A stretch of DNA of 64,000 nt from Cardinalis cardinalis (taxonomy: Eukaryota > Chordata > Aves > Passeriformes > Cardinalidae), in assembly GCA_014549065.1 (NCBI GenBank), contig JACDOX010000009.1, positions 9,305,192 to 9,369,191 of the forward strand, read 5' to 3'. The notes beneath the pieces are model-generated. The model made no database searches and was not told where the DNA came from. It saw only the letters and a list, made by a program, of their open reading frames with translations. This document shows, piece after piece, positions 12,801 to 27,800 of the stretch. A program made the translations under genes and the position numbers. Position 1 is the stretch's first letter, and each line of letters starts with the position of its first letter.

Positions 12801-15800
12801 ACTAGCTTAAGATTTACTCCATAACTTTTTAAGTACACCATGACCTCCTTTAATACTGCAAGGAAGTTAATGACCTGAACATTTCACTTCTGCAGTTAGC
12901 AATGTCCTTCCTCGGCAGTGGCACAATCCGCTGAGCCAATAGCGCTTTAACAAATACAAGTTTGCACTCAGAAACAACAAAGGAGAAAAGCCTTCCTGGA
13001 AGTCAAGGTTGACCAGTAGTTCAAAGCAATTCAATTACTATAACAGTAAATAGGAACTGCACTTATTTTCCTATTGAATGTACTTAATGCACCTAAAAAA
13101 GCCCTTAATCTGGCTATATTTAACAGAGTCACACATANACAATTCTGTTAAAGCCACAAAATTCTCTGTGAAGACAGGTGACAGTAAAGCTGGATTTGGA
13201 CGTAAAAATTATTTACTATATAATGGAAATGGTGCAAAAATATCTGGATCATTGGGCTCAAAGGGTCAGTGGTTTAGAAGTCTAACCAGCAGCTGGTTAA
13301 GATTGTTTCACCTCAGTGGTTAACTCCAGGCANAGTTCTGTTTAGTCTCTTTAACAACCTGTACAGAAAACATGCTCAGCAAGTTTGAGGACAATGACAG
13401 TTTTAGCAGTCAGTGCCTACCTGGAAGGACTGCCATTCAAAGGACCTTCACATCCTGGAGAAATGGGCTGGCACTGAATTCTAAAGTGTAAATGCAAAGT
13501 CTTCAATCTCTCATGCTCCCATTGCCCTCTGTAACTACTTTAATTTGAGAGTATAGAGAAGAAATAGCCAAAATGCTCCCGGAGATGTGCAGAGAAAGGG
13601 TAAGGGGTCACAGACAAAAATTGCATCAGGGAACAAGTNCTAGAAGAGTCTGTGAGGTCTCCACACTGGCAGAGGCCCCAAACATACTGAGACATGGTCC
13701 TGAGCACTTTCAGTATTTTCCTTTGCTGATGNACATAAAGATAGATTAAATTAATGTTAGGTTACAAGGCCTTAAATGTAAGGCATTTCCCACACCAGTG
13801 CATCCACAGATTTCTGAGAATAAAGGACAGAAACAAAGGGTCTAACCTCTTGCTTGTAGCCCAGGTCCACAAGTCTCCTGTGCTCCTGGACTGTCTTGGC
13901 GCACATACCATGGTACCAGCTGGCACCTGCGCCATTTGTGCGTCTTCCACCTGAAATGAGAGGGGAAGAAATCCATCTAAACCTTGTAGCCATCAAACCT
14001 CAGGCAGCTAGATAGTTATCAACCATCATAAGCTGTTGCTTATTTTTATTAACTGGTCACAGGCAATTCACAAAAGAACCAGTAACAGTACCATAAACTT
14101 ATCCCTATTCTCTTAAATTTTTTTTTTCTTTTAGGATGAGGCCTAAAAGAACACATGGAAGAAAGGAGGAAGCAAAGGTAGAAAGAAAAAAGGAGAAAGA
14201 AGAAACAGAAAGGAAAGGCAGCAGCAGGAAAGTATTGGGACAGTGGGCTTGAGTGATTGAAAGGGTGCCTCAGGAAATTCCTGAGATCTTGAGCTGCTGA
14301 GCGGCAACGCCTTACAAATGTGGAGNCAGCCAAGAAAGCCAACACGAGGGGTCCACCATATCAAAAATAAAACACAAACAAAAAGAACTTGCAAAAAACC
14401 ATCCATAACAAATACAATATTGCACTGCTTAAATTATTCTATCATTAATATAAACTGCTGTGAAACTTTTACTAAGTTCCCTGCGAGTGCTGCAGAACAC
14501 CCCAGCCCTTAAATATAACAAATCCANCCAAGTCTATTTGTTGTCACAACTCTAAAATAATCTACAGCTCCAGCCATCAGCAGTTTGCATGTTTTAAACT
14601 ATCCCAATGGTTTTGCACCTCGAGTTTCATTGCAACCTGCCTCTATGGGACAGCAACTAACTAAGGCACGAGCCAGCTGAGTGTGTGNGTCCATCTGTTG
14701 CAGCATGTGTGCAGGTCAGAAAGATGCTAAAGGAAATANATGGAACATGTGTTTAGTATTAGTTCGTGTCATGAAATATAAATGACCCCATCTACCACTC
14801 TCTAGCAACCCTTCTTTCTTATGCTCAGTACATTATCATATAGTTCAGATACTGAAGATACTAAAGAGATGAGGACAGGCAGCATTTTAAAAGATAAAAC
14901 TCAGACTCTCATTTTGACTATAAAAAGTTCTTGAGCTCTATTTCTCTGGTGTTTAGAGTACTGATTTTGTAGCTCCCCAATGCTCTTTTCAATCTTTTCA
15001 TATATTTTAGTTGCATAGAGTGTGATCTCCTAATGAAATCGCAATGATAACTCTTATGAGATGATGAAAGCAACACATTTCTTTAATCTCAATTTCTTTT
15101 TATTAAATGAAGCTTAAATTCTATTTGTACCTCTGCCACAGATAGTAGTTTCATGGGAGTTAATATTCATTTAAAAAAATTATTTTGTCAAGTAAATCTT
15201 ACTAATGGCATCAGAATTTTCTAAACTTTGTCTCCGTCAACAACAAGTTCTTGTATGCCTAGGCCTTCCCACACACTCAGATAGATATTACAGAACTACC
15301 CACACATTTTCTTAAGCAAAAATTGTTCCACCCTCTGGAATAGCCCTCAACATTCTGTGGTGAAGATCAGGACAATGCAGAGGACACAGGGCATATGGGG
15401 GATATCTTCAGCTCTGGATTGTCACAGGGCTTAGAGGGATAGAAAAATGAAGGCTATGGTAGGTTGAACAATGTGGCACCAGAAATCAGCTCTCCTAAAC
15501 ATATAAGCTTGAAGTTCAGCACTTTGGATATTTTAAAAAGATTTGTTTTACATGTTTAGAATGTCAAAACAGTTTCTAGGAAAAATTTATTCTGAAAAGT
15601 AATTCTTAGTTCTTGCAATGCTCTTTCCAAGGAGCTGGAACAAAATGTACCAGTGATTCCCTGTGGGCCCAACTGAGTCTATATATCTGTTGTGAAACCG
15701 TGATTCAGATGTGTATCCTACTTTTCTAAATAGTGCATGGTAGATAAACAACTACTGCTAAGTAATGGAATTCAGCAAGCTCTAGAGGTAGTACAATTTA

Positions 15801-18800
15801 AAAATCATATCTGAGCTGTTTCTGGTTCATTGTCTCACATACCTGTAGCTATGACAGACAGGAGAAGCTTCACATTCCCTTTCCTCAAACAAAGAGTCTG
15901 GGCACTCCCGACCACCATTGGCAGGGAGCTGGATGATGACTCGGTGACGGGACTGCTTCCTGACTGTGACACCCCCTGCAAAGAGTAGAATAGCTGGTTT
16001 CTACTGCTGCTACTTAAGGTTGAAACTAATTAGGGTGAAAACAAGGTTTTTGAACCAATTGCCATAATATTGACATGTTATTTTGCCCAGAAGCAGAAAA
16101 ATTGAGCCTAATAGAAGAAACACTTCAATTTCATNTCAAGGCCAGAAAGCAGAACTAAACAGAAAGCAACACCAGCAATATTGAACAAATGAACAGACAG
16201 CTGAAATGAATAAACNGTTCAAGAGAACAAAAATTAAGCCAGCTTAGTTTGTTGCTACACTTTCCAGTTTGAAGGTGTAAGCTTGCTCTAAACATTTGCA
16301 TGTAAAACTAGAAACAGAAATTCCACTCTAGCATTCCTTTACAGTTTGCAGTTTTTAATTATTATGGTCATCCATTATTAATGCTAAACAGTAAATAGTT
16401 GCTGTAGGAATTTTGATTTCAGTCATCTTCAGGTATCGGTTCTTCAGGCAGAAAATTAAGAGAAAANCTACAGATCTGTATTAGCTCCACAGCAATGCCT
16501 ATGTTAGGTAAAAATCTTGGAGGGTTTTTATTTTTTTTCACAGAGAGCAGTAGAGCAGACATTTGGCTGACTGGGCTGATATCAGCTTTGGGTGGGTTAT
16601 TACAGCAGCTGCAGCTTGTCTGATCACAGAAGCGTGCTGGACCACNGCCAAGCAATTGTAATTAGGAGTGAGCAGTAGGAGAATCCCGGCGGTGGCTCTC
16701 CACCACCTGGCCACTCTTCAGCACAGAGGAAACCCTTCACTCCCCAGTCAAACAGCTCCAGGAGTTGCCAGGAGCTGGCACAAGGGGCAAGACAGACATG
16801 CAGCCCAGCAAAGCCATTGACCTTCTTGCTGGCACAAATGGGTAAAACCCATGAAATATAAATTTTTTTTGTAGTATGGACTCACTGAATAGACAAAACA
16901 CTCATAGTTCACAAATATACTGTTTTANAGAAGCCTGTACAATAGTTTGTGGTAAATATTCAGAAAGATATGCTCATTGCATCAAAAACTTTCTTAAAAC
17001 CCACAGAAATTGGAACAGAAAAGGATGGCATTTTCACTAGGTATGATCTCCTCAAACAAAAATATTTCAGAAAGAACAATTAATACTGCTGTAAAATAAC
17101 ACATATATAATAATGAATATCTATTTCACAGATTCAATTCCTCGCTCTTTTTCAAAGGTTATAAATCTAGTCTTCCTAACCCCTTTTTTCCTTTGTTAGA
17201 ATGCATTGAACACTGATAGGAATTACTGTAAAAATGCCTTTATGCTTGTGCCCTTTACCAAGCATAAAGAATTGGCCGTGACAGCCCAAGTCTTGATGTT
17301 TGATGTAAATATATCTTTTACATTCTGAGAGTAGCTGCGAGTAATCACCATGTCCCACACAGGGATTAGCACCCTGTGGAAGAGGGAGTATTACAGAATC
17401 TGTCTGTAATAGTGCACATTAGAAAAATGCCTCGTGTTAAGCTTAAGAAGAGAAAAAAACCTAATANTAGCATCACGCTAACTTCATGTGTGATTTCATT
17501 CTAAGAAAAATTCAGGGGAGACCTGCACTGTTTTAAAGAGCTTTGCCAAGTGTATTAAAATGGTGTTGGATTTTATGTTTAAATCAGACCACTCATATAA
17601 ATGTAAAGTCTGTTGATTTTTATTAACTCTCCTTCAATTTTCCTTGGAGTAGAAGCAGCCAGACAAAATTATGTACAACTGTCTATCTACTTAGCTACAT
17701 ACCTACACCCTTGTAAACAAAGATTCGGGTTTTTTCTGATGAGCAAACAGCATAAACTTAGGTATTTCCAAACCCCATTTTATAATCTGACAATTAAAAT
17801 GCTAACACTGTGTAAGTATTGATGTTAAGATGATAAGCTGATGATAAGAACTATGTGTCTACCCCATAACCAGTTATCTCTTTATCAGTGTAAGATGCAA
17901 ATGGGAGTTTGTGACATAAGACAAAATGTGGGAAAAACATCCAAACAGATGCATAGAAAATGGACAGAAATAACTGNTTTTTTCAGCAAAAGCTCTATGT
18001 CCTCCCTGCAGCAGCTGTACCAGGTATCACACATCCTCTGTCAGAAAGAGATGTGTATAAGCATTCTGCCAAAAGTGATTGCAAGTAATTGACTCGCCAT
18101 CTTTTATATTCTTAAAATTTATTAACCTGCAATGGATAAAATTACCTTCTTGACATGAAGAAGGACACGGTGTCCAGTCACTGAATGGAGTCACAATGCA
18201 GTCCTTCCTACAGGGAAGCAGACAAGGTCTCACAGTTTCAGGTCGAAGACTTTCAGGGCATCTAACAAAAAAAAATCACAAAGAAGCATTATCAAATAAA
18301 CAATCACTCTGCAATGAAGTAGTGAATTGTGTGAGTACTCAATGCTTGTAGGCACACGAGGACAGTGCTTGCTGCCCAGAAATCACCAGGATGGAGCACA
18401 GCTATAAAAACTAGTAGCAATTAAATACATGTGGTGAAAGCAAGCCAAATCTAGTGTATTCTGCACCGCAGGATTTAAATAATCATCATCCCTCACTCAC
18501 CACACTAGACTTTGTATTTTTAGGGTAATTTTCAAGCTTTCACATAATTATGAAGAAAAGCCATCCCATTTAGCTTAGTAAAATACATTTTCAGGTCTCA
18601 TCACTTTATCATAAATATAAATTCAGGAAGGAGGTGTATTTAAAATAAATAACACTGCCAACCCAGGAACAAATAGGTATAAACTGGCTGTGATTATGAG
18701 AGAAACCAGAAAAGGATTTAAAACTGTCAGGTCAATGAGACTGAGAAAGACTTTCAGAAAAGGCAGAAAACCTTACTTGTTCTAGGAAGAGGCTTGATCA

Positions 18801-21800
18801 GCATATAAAAAGGATTATTGGACTACCACATATGGGACTCATTACCCAGGTCATTTTCCCCATTCTATGGGGATTCTGTCTTTTTTCATCAAGGAAAAAC
18901 AACTCTCTATGCCACAATACTTGNTTCAGAATGATACAATAACTCTCGCAGAAGTACTGAAAATATTTGAAATAATTTCAAAATTTCTATTGCTCCAAAA
19001 ACATACGGACTGTGGACTGTCTGAAGAATACTTAAAGATGTAAGAAAAACATAACATCCACGTTTGTGAGCTTATGGATCATTACAGAAAAACATTACTA
19101 TGATTAGCTTTTCCTCTTTTCAGTTCAGGGCAACTGGGACCAGAGAGGTGAGAGAGGCAAGCCTAATGGTAAAATATCAGGAAAATCTAGTCCCCATGGT
19201 CAGCAGAGAGTTATGCCTGCGCAATGTGAGGAGGACNAAAGCTGATTTGCAGTTTTATAGGAACATATTCTTCAACAATAATACTTGCTTGTGCATGCTT
19301 TCCATCAGATGTCTCTGCATTTTCCTGTCAATTCACATATTCTTCTCAGTATGTGATCAATTACTATGAATGAGCACCAATTCCTTGATGCCCTCTTAAA
19401 ATGGGATCTCCACCCCTTCTCTTTTTTCCCCTCCCACCAATGTGAAAAAAACATAAAATAATATAGCTATAGCAACATAAATCTCCATTGCCCCTCTGTA
19501 AGTTCTCTCTACAATTTTAAGTCAACTTGTGCCTCAGTTCTATGTGATTCATAAAATCAGATTCTATATGCAATGGTGTGTTTAGATATGATCAGATACA
19601 CTTTAAAAAAACCTCTGCTTCTAATCGCATATATTGACAATGTCAGAAATTTTCTTTAAGATTAAAATTAAAAAATGTTTCTGGAAAGCATTGAACGTTG
19701 GCTTGCTAATGGCTTTTCTTGTATTGGCTTTTCCCTTTAAAAACAGGAGAAATTATAACCATACAAAGCAGTCTGAAATACACACATTCACCATTTCACA
19801 GAGAGCTTCATCTTTCAGGAGTGCTAAACACTACAATTGCTCTTCAGATACTTAGGCAAGGCAATTAGTTCAATTAGAACACCGTTTCTATGCTTTATAT
19901 TGTTTGTATTTACTATATATGGCTTAAAGCAAAGTATTGATTTTTTTGCAGTCCTTACTCAAGGTCAAATTAAACAGAAAAGATACATGCTGGAGTCTGT
20001 AACTTGTGAGGCAGATAAGGCCAATAATATTGATTGTATCGTACCACAGTAATCCTTTTTATTAAGGGGAGTTTAAAACAAGGTTCCTATTTACATTTTC
20101 ATGTTAAATGTCTGGGTCTTTAAAAATGATTCAGTGATTTTGATGCGACAATTTGAAGGAACAACCAAGACCTTTTTTCACTTCACATNATTCATTTATA
20201 AATAAAACAGTCCTCCTCCCAGAATTTAACATCAAATCAAAGGTAGAGGCATGTACAGTAGATTTAAAAAGGATGATAAATCATTAGAGGTTTGTGGGGT
20301 TTTTTTATGTAAATGTACCAAACAAAAGAAAATTCTATCATGACTAAATAGAACAGCAACTTAATACAGATACACAACAATTTAGATTACTGAATGTGCA
20401 GACATTACTCCCCACATTTCCATTTAAAATAAATTGGGCTTAAATCTACAGCCAAATAAAACAGCAAATGGCAGGCATCAAGCAAACATTTCGTGTGAAA
20501 ATAGCTGCCTCATGAACTTTCTAAATGACCTCTGCTACCNGGTCTTAGAGTTTTGAATCTGTTCTGAGTGGGATATATTTACAGACTGCAAATCCCTACA
20601 AAGATATCAAATGCATTTTACTAGCAGCTAATCTGTGTTTAACCCTGGTAACACATTAAACTGTAAATCCAAATCACTGGGCCAAGGAAATAACTTAAAA
20701 AACCACATAAGTGGGGAAAAAAAACCCCACAAATTTTGTCAAACTACTGTTCAAACTAATGTTTCAAATTAATGTCATGCCATTTTTCACTGTGTTGCAG
20801 CTCCTTGGTCTGGTTCTGAGAAGGGCTTTCGTGTATTTAGATTCATATCACCGTTTTTGAGTGGAACTGCACTAATCCATACAGTATGTTGCTTGTTTGG
20901 AAGCAACACAAGGATCTTGGAAATGGTGCTGNTCTGCATTTCACACACATACTCCAAGAATTTTATTGTGACTCAACCTGATGGTGGTAAGGAGCCAACT
21001 GGATTTATTTAGCTGTCAGCAGAACCACCATCATAAATACCATCCATTAAAATCCATACCGAGAAAGGTATTGTCTAGTCTTCCTGTTGTGCCAGTCTTG
21101 TATTTTTAGAAGATGAAATGCCCCCTCATGAGAACACACAGAAGAGGGTATTTTTGCCTTTGCAAGCAGTTTTTGGTGATAAAAATATAAAGCAGTAAAA
21201 TCCAAACATTATTACAGCATGGAGATACTTTTAAAGATCNTTACTTTTTTGGGCCTACTTGTCCCACGTTGACTCTGACACAGATGACCTTTCTTGTCTG
21301 CATCCCCACGGAACAGGTGGCCTCCCCGTTCCAGCTGGCAGAGGAGTTGAAAGCAGAGACAGACGTGTCCTCTATGCACTGTCCCCACGGGCCAGTCTGC
21401 CAGTGGTACACAGTGCAGGAGTGCTCGTTACAGCTGCGCGTCTCCTGCAGGGCACTGCTGTTCGGGCACTGCACTCCCCCTGGAACAATGAAAGAGGGGG
21501 CAAAAGATCCTTCACTGGAANGAGATATCATTTTTATTTCATAAAAAACACATATCACAAACCCACTTTGAAGTTTTCTTAGTTATATATTATCAGTTTG
21601 ATTACATGAAAGAAATGCTGCTCCCTTTTCCTCCCCTTCATATGCCCAATATTGACTTTGACAAATTTCAGTCAACAAGCCACAGAGAACAGACTGTTCA
21701 TGGACAGTATGTAAATCTGTACTAAAAGGATAACAAAATAATCATAACTTCTGTAACACTAATGTGCTTGGAGTGATCTACAGCCTTTTTATTTCAGGGT

Positions 21801-24800
21801 TCTCTAGAAGAGACTGCAAGAGATCACATAAGGATGTATGAAGGCTGCAGACAGAAGAAATGGTTAATTATCCTAATTATACATGTGTAAAGACCACTGT
21901 TTATGTGAAATTCACAGATGAATTGAAAAGATTTTTGGAGCTCTTGTCCTAGCTCCCAGTGGATGTTTATCCATATTATGTGAACCAAAGAGGATGGCAC
22001 AGCTGGCAATTCCAGATCTAGATTAAGATAACAAAGCCTATTGCAGGTTAAGATTAAAATGCAATCAAGTGTCAATGATTGTGAAGAAAAGTTCAGATAA
22101 TGCTAACTTTGTTGTGTTTGGTTTCTTTGATAGTATGTTCAGTTCATTATATTCCAGCGCTTCAAACATACTTTGGCCTCCCAGTCCTCCAGGAGAAATG
22201 AAGAGGTCTTTCCTACCAGAGTTGATCACAGGCTATTCCATGTCCAGCCCTGTGAGCAGACATTATGCCCGCTAAATATCTGGGGTTACTAGAATCTAGG
22301 TTTGAGATTCTGGCCTAAAGGAACAATGGGACTCCTATCTCCNACTGATGGAAAGGCAGCAAAAAATCTAAGCAACATTTTAGCCTCTCCTAAAAGACAA
22401 GAAAAGCAAGAGAGACAATTGAAAGAGGAGATTTTTATTAGTTAATGCTGATGATCCATACAACTTTTCTCTAAAATGTACATTACCACCAAATGCATGT
22501 AGTAGAATATATTATTTATACTCCAACACTGAACTTCAGGTTTGCATGTCTGCTCGACAGATTTGTGGGAGGGAGGGGGTTTTAAGCACCTATTGTTGAA
22601 TTTAAACAAAAAAAGTAAATGTAACCAAAGAAACAATGNATGCCTCAAATACTCCTACACAAGAAAGTCAAGTCGCCAGTATAAAAATACTTTATACAGC
22701 AAGTTGGTCTGCATGGTCTAGATCTGCAGCAAAGANGAGAAAAGGTTCATTCTAATGAAAACATAAGACAAAACCATAATTCTCAATTTATTTCTCAAGG
22801 AATATTTTTTATTTCTGGATTTTTCCTAAAAATATTTATTTAACCAAGCAACAGGAAACATCATATTAGTTGAGATGTCATGAAACAGACTAGCTAATCA
22901 TAAATTTTGTAAAGGGGGATTGGAAAAACCTACAAATATGTGAATCTAATTAAGGAATAACTTGAATTTTTTTTGGTACAAAATGGATGAAACTCAAGTC
23001 TATCAGAATTGTTTAAAGGAGATTTAAAAGATAGATTTAAAATAGATTTAAAATATGTTTAAAGTATTGAATGCCACAGGCACCAGTTCTTAAGACATTT
23101 GAGAATAAAGTGACAACTTAGGTTCAGTTTCAGCAGCTATGCAAGAATATATATTCAGGGAAAAAAAAGAGATTGGCATTGACTTGTAAATGAAAAACAT
23201 TGGGGGATGGATGTCTGCAGCTCAGGGGAATCCAGCTCTGTTCAGATTAAACCAGGAGTTAAAAAACATGCAAAGACTGAACAAAATGTGGAAATAATAC
23301 TACTAAAATAAAAATCAATGTGCCATTCCGTTCAGGAAAACAGCATTCTCTTGTGCTTCCTCCAATTTAACTAGGTACAGAAAATGCAGAAGGGGTAGGA
23401 AAACTGGCAGTTACAGATGCCCTTTACAACATCTGTATAGGGGCAACAACTTTATGAGCATATCCCCAGTAGAGGATAGGTTTGATAGCAGTGTAAAAGT
23501 TAATGAGTATCACAGAAAAAAAAATAAAATAGACATTTGAATTCATCAGAATATAGGAAAAAGGGTCATACAATAATAAACACATCCTTTAATAATAAAT
23601 GATCAGATGACAGTAAATAACTTCTTGGCAGTACTAAAAATAATAATTTCAAGGATACAAAAACCAGTTGGGGCTGAAGTATTTAGTTTTGGGTTTGGCT
23701 TTTTAAGCAGAGTAGACTTGGTAGGGAAAGACTAGCTGTGCAGAGGGACTTGCATATTGCTCATAAAGTAGCTGATAGAATTGTCATACACTTAGATTGC
23801 TTTTCTGCCTGGTTTGGAGCTGCTAAATGGGTAAGACACCTTGCTCTTGGATATTCAATGATTGGATTTTAAATTTTTTTTTTGTGATGTTGACTTGATA
23901 ACTTTGAAATTTCAGAATGTTGAACATTTTTTAAAGCATTTAGGATCATTTAAATTAATCATTTTGATATAATTAGTTTTTGCAAAGGCATTTAGTTTTA
24001 TAGCTGTATTTCAAAACAGCTGGAATAATCTTCAAGTTTGAGAAAACAGATGTGACTGAAGTGCATCTTGTATTCTAGCGAGTGAAATGGGTGTTACTCA
24101 TTTCTTTGCTGTAGGCAGGAGGTAGGCACTTCTCAAGGCAGCTGCACTTCCTGAAGACAGACACAGTCAGAACCAAGACTGTTCCTGTTCTGCAAACATT
24201 GATGTTTCCTCCCCTGGTTTATATCAGTTTCACAAACCAAGCAGACCTGTCCAAAATCCACAACAGGTCGGGATGCAGAGTGGGCTCGTGGTAAATATGA
24301 GGTCTGTCCTCAAGGCTTTTCCAGGATAGAGTAGGAACCCCTGACCCTCACTACAGTCAGCAATCTGAGCTGATGGGCTCCTGAGCAAAAGAAGCATGGT
24401 AACATACCGTACCCTGGCTCACCTTTCTCACACAAGTGTCAGGTCACTTAGTAAGTCTTGCCTGAAAATTCAGGTTGCACAGTTCAAAACTAAGTGGGGT
24501 TTTTTATTCCGGTTTCATGAAAAACCTCATGTTGTCTGAAAATTATTCTTTTGTGAATAAGTAATTTGCTGCTGAAATAAATACTCAATTCTGTGCTTTC
24601 AGATTTAATGAACAAGCACTATTATTTCAAGCCAGGAAAATACAAAAATTAAAAACAAATTCAATAAATGTAGGAAAAGTAAATACATTAAAAATTCCTA
24701 AGCATAACTTCTTGATTGCAACTATGAAGTCAAACTGTATTGCAATTTAACAGGAATAAAATTTTAGAGCATATCAACTATAATCTGTTAGGTATTGATA

Positions 24801-27800
24801 AGAAACTCCTTTGATCCAGCTATTTCTTACATATTCAATAAATCAGTCTTGCAGATAGATGAGAAGAGCTGTTGGTCCCTGTCAAACAGAATATCTGATG
24901 AGATGGANAACTGATATTCTATACTATCTAACTGTGATGCTTAGTGCTCTGTGCTGTATGGTCATGCCAAATAGTCCTTCTGGCATTACACTTTGCTAAT
25001 CTATGAGCATGTAACACTCATAGCAAAGCACTGCTGCGCATATGCATCCCTGCCCTAAGAGAATAATAATAAAAAAATTTCCCTTTCTTCTCATTTTAAT
25101 AAATTAGGCTTTTAAGTTGACTTATTTTTCTCTTTGAATTATTTTCCTCTTTTGCATTTTTGGTGTTTTGGTTTTGGTTTGGGGTTTTTGTGGGAGGTGG
25201 CGTGTTAAATCTTTACTTTTCCAAAATTGGTTTTACTGATAAAACTTAGGATGTACCCACAACATTACTGTTATGCTGTATTGGACCAATTTTCCAGTCT
25301 GTGACAGTGTATAATCAAAACAGAATCAATCTACATATTTATTACTTACTGAAAAACTAAGATTAATTCAGTAATTTTGAGTCTCAGATCCAGTAGTAAT
25401 GTGAAACAGTCTTAGTGCACACTACTCATAATATAAGATTTATTATAAGCAGGGAGTAAAAAGAAGAAGAAATATTAAACAGAATATAAACCAAAAGTAG
25501 ACACACCCTACATTTAAGAGATAGGCTGAGCTGTATACAATACCTTACTAGATTTATGCAGAATAACTGTATGATGTATAAGGTAACATCACTATGTCCT
25601 TTGCTGTCATTTTATATTTTGAGACAGTGACTTTTCTGAGTTTCTTACTGTACCATGAAGATATATTTGACAGTGACACAAATGAGCTAACACTACAGGC
25701 AGTCTCACAGGCAAATTTATAAATCACTTTGCCTTTCAAACCTTCAAGCTGAGGACAATGATCTCAGAAAAAATATCAAAAAATTGTTATTGTGACACTC
25801 ATTCTACATGGAGTCATCTCACAAAGCACAGTAAGCTTTTATCTTGTGAAGAGACTCCTTTCTTTCTACTGAATGCAAGTAACTAAGCCCATCCCAGATG
25901 TGCATGACCACACTGAGGCTCTGCAGCGTGTGGTTTGAGCACATGAAAAGGGTCTATTTGGAATGAGGAAATGATGATGAGAGGGTGATCAACTGAGGTC
26001 AGCTCCTGGCTCAAGGAGGAATCAGTGCAGTGCTGGAGGGGCAGCTGGTATCCCANAGCTCATTAGAAAACTTTGTCACTGTTGTAATTTACATATGGCT
26101 TATATTTGTTTTATTTTACATACAGCTTATAGTTTTTTATATTCTTTACACTGAGGAATTATTATAATACTACTGAATTATTCCTATTCTAAATCAAATA
26201 AAAAAATTATTAGACTGTGGTTGTTTCCTGGTGGCCAGCCATGTTAACTTGATGGTTTCTTCAAACCAATTCAGCAACAGAGACAGACTGATACCAAGAG
26301 GAAAAAAATTTTCTTAGGTGTGAAATGACATAGCTCTGTTACAGACAGTTATATGCCAATGTTAACAAGAAAAATGGTAGAATATAGTATTTTTCATTTC
26401 AGAGGAGAGAAACTGAACAATCACAGACAATACTTGATAAAAAGCCATCTGAGAGCCTGATAAAAAAACCTATTTTACATGTATCTATAGAGCCTCAGAA
26501 ATTTCAGGAGGTCTTCATGTTTAAGTACCCAAATGAATGAGAATTAAATGTACCAGATACTTTGATGGATTGCAGTATTCATTGCGCATGCAATGCCTGC
26601 AATGCTTTGATCTCTCTAGGCTTGTGCACTGAATGACTAGCAGGAGGATGTGTGTGATCAAGGACTCACACCTGGACTCCTTATGTCATTTTAGAATACA
26701 AATTTAGCCTTTTTCATGGATTTGCAACAGTCTTGCATATTATTCTTTAATTAATATCCAGTTCTGATATATAATAGGAATAGTATATATTTATTCACAA
26801 TATATTTGTCCTATTGTGTTTTGAGTAAAAAACTCAAGGCAACAGGATACAGAAATTACTATGGAATAGCTTACCTAGCCTGCTCTGTCTCTCATACCAA
26901 CAACTCAAGAAAANGTTCAGAAATCCAAAAGAAAACTTGTGTCACTGTTCACCCAAACAGAACTGATAGCTGTTTTCAGAACTCAGTTTTAATGTGTAGA
27001 TGGAATTATTGGTCTTACATTTATGAGACTTGGAATTTTTAGTTTTACAAGATGCTTGCAGAACTTCCATCTAAAGTTCTGTGCATTTTTTCTAAGTTCT
27101 GAATGGAACTGAGAACTGCATGTTTTCCAAAAAATGTTNATGTGAAGCTTCCTTTTATATCAGTGAAATACAGATGTTCAAACACNTGAATATATTCTGT
27201 GCTCCTAGAACAAGAAATGACCTCCCAGCTCCCAGTATTTTATGTTTTGGGAACACAGCTGATCTCAGTCATGGGATTCTGGAGGTGAATAGTCATTCAG
27301 TTATTTGTCATGTAACAAATGACTAAGAGGCATAACAGGAGTATGAGGAGAAAGATGAAAAGAACTCTAATTCCACTGAAGCANAAAAAAATGTTAAACT
27401 GATAAATTTTTTAATATAATACAAGAAAAGGTGAAAAGTACTTTCCAGCTAAAATTGTAAAAATACCCCAAACCTTGGAAGGTTCTTTCATTTATTTATA
27501 TACTTTCATTCTCTGAGTTTGTAAGGAGTGCAAAGGAGCACTGTATTGAAGAGCTCTGACTGAGATGTGAGTGCACTCTTGGGTAAGCTGGGCAGACCTA
27601 GCAGCTTGCATCCTTAAAAAGAGCATAGAATAACTCATCTGAAACACTGGGAAAGAAGGCAGGGTTTGAGCAAAGCTGAAGCACTACAACACCCAGGTAG
27701 CCAGTTAGCTTTCTCAGCCTTATTTTAGNNATTTCTTCACTACAGCCTCTGTGGTTTGAGATCTGTCAGTCTTTGTGATCACTCTGTGCTGATTCTGATC

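Larger units (their letters stand above)
3497..13846 (-). other. Intron I-J (10350 bp)
   Basis: GTTAGA to CCAG, phase 1. It holds two clear CR1 copies in opposite orientation (4237-5090, 5520-5826), a degraded CR1-like stretch (13330-13715) and an exact 20-bp tandem duplication (3693-3732). I see no identifiable feature between 5830 and 13330. Confidence 0.88.

Noticed and set aside
21259..21582. Plus-strand open frames of 107 and 91 codons
   Set aside because: They lie antisense to THSD7A exon F; the exon's GC-rich composition keeps the opposite strand open.
22990..23660. Possible old LINE-like sequence in intron E-F
   Set aside because: Some phrases feel repeat-like, but I could not match an ordered series of family signatures as for the CR1 copies; not called.
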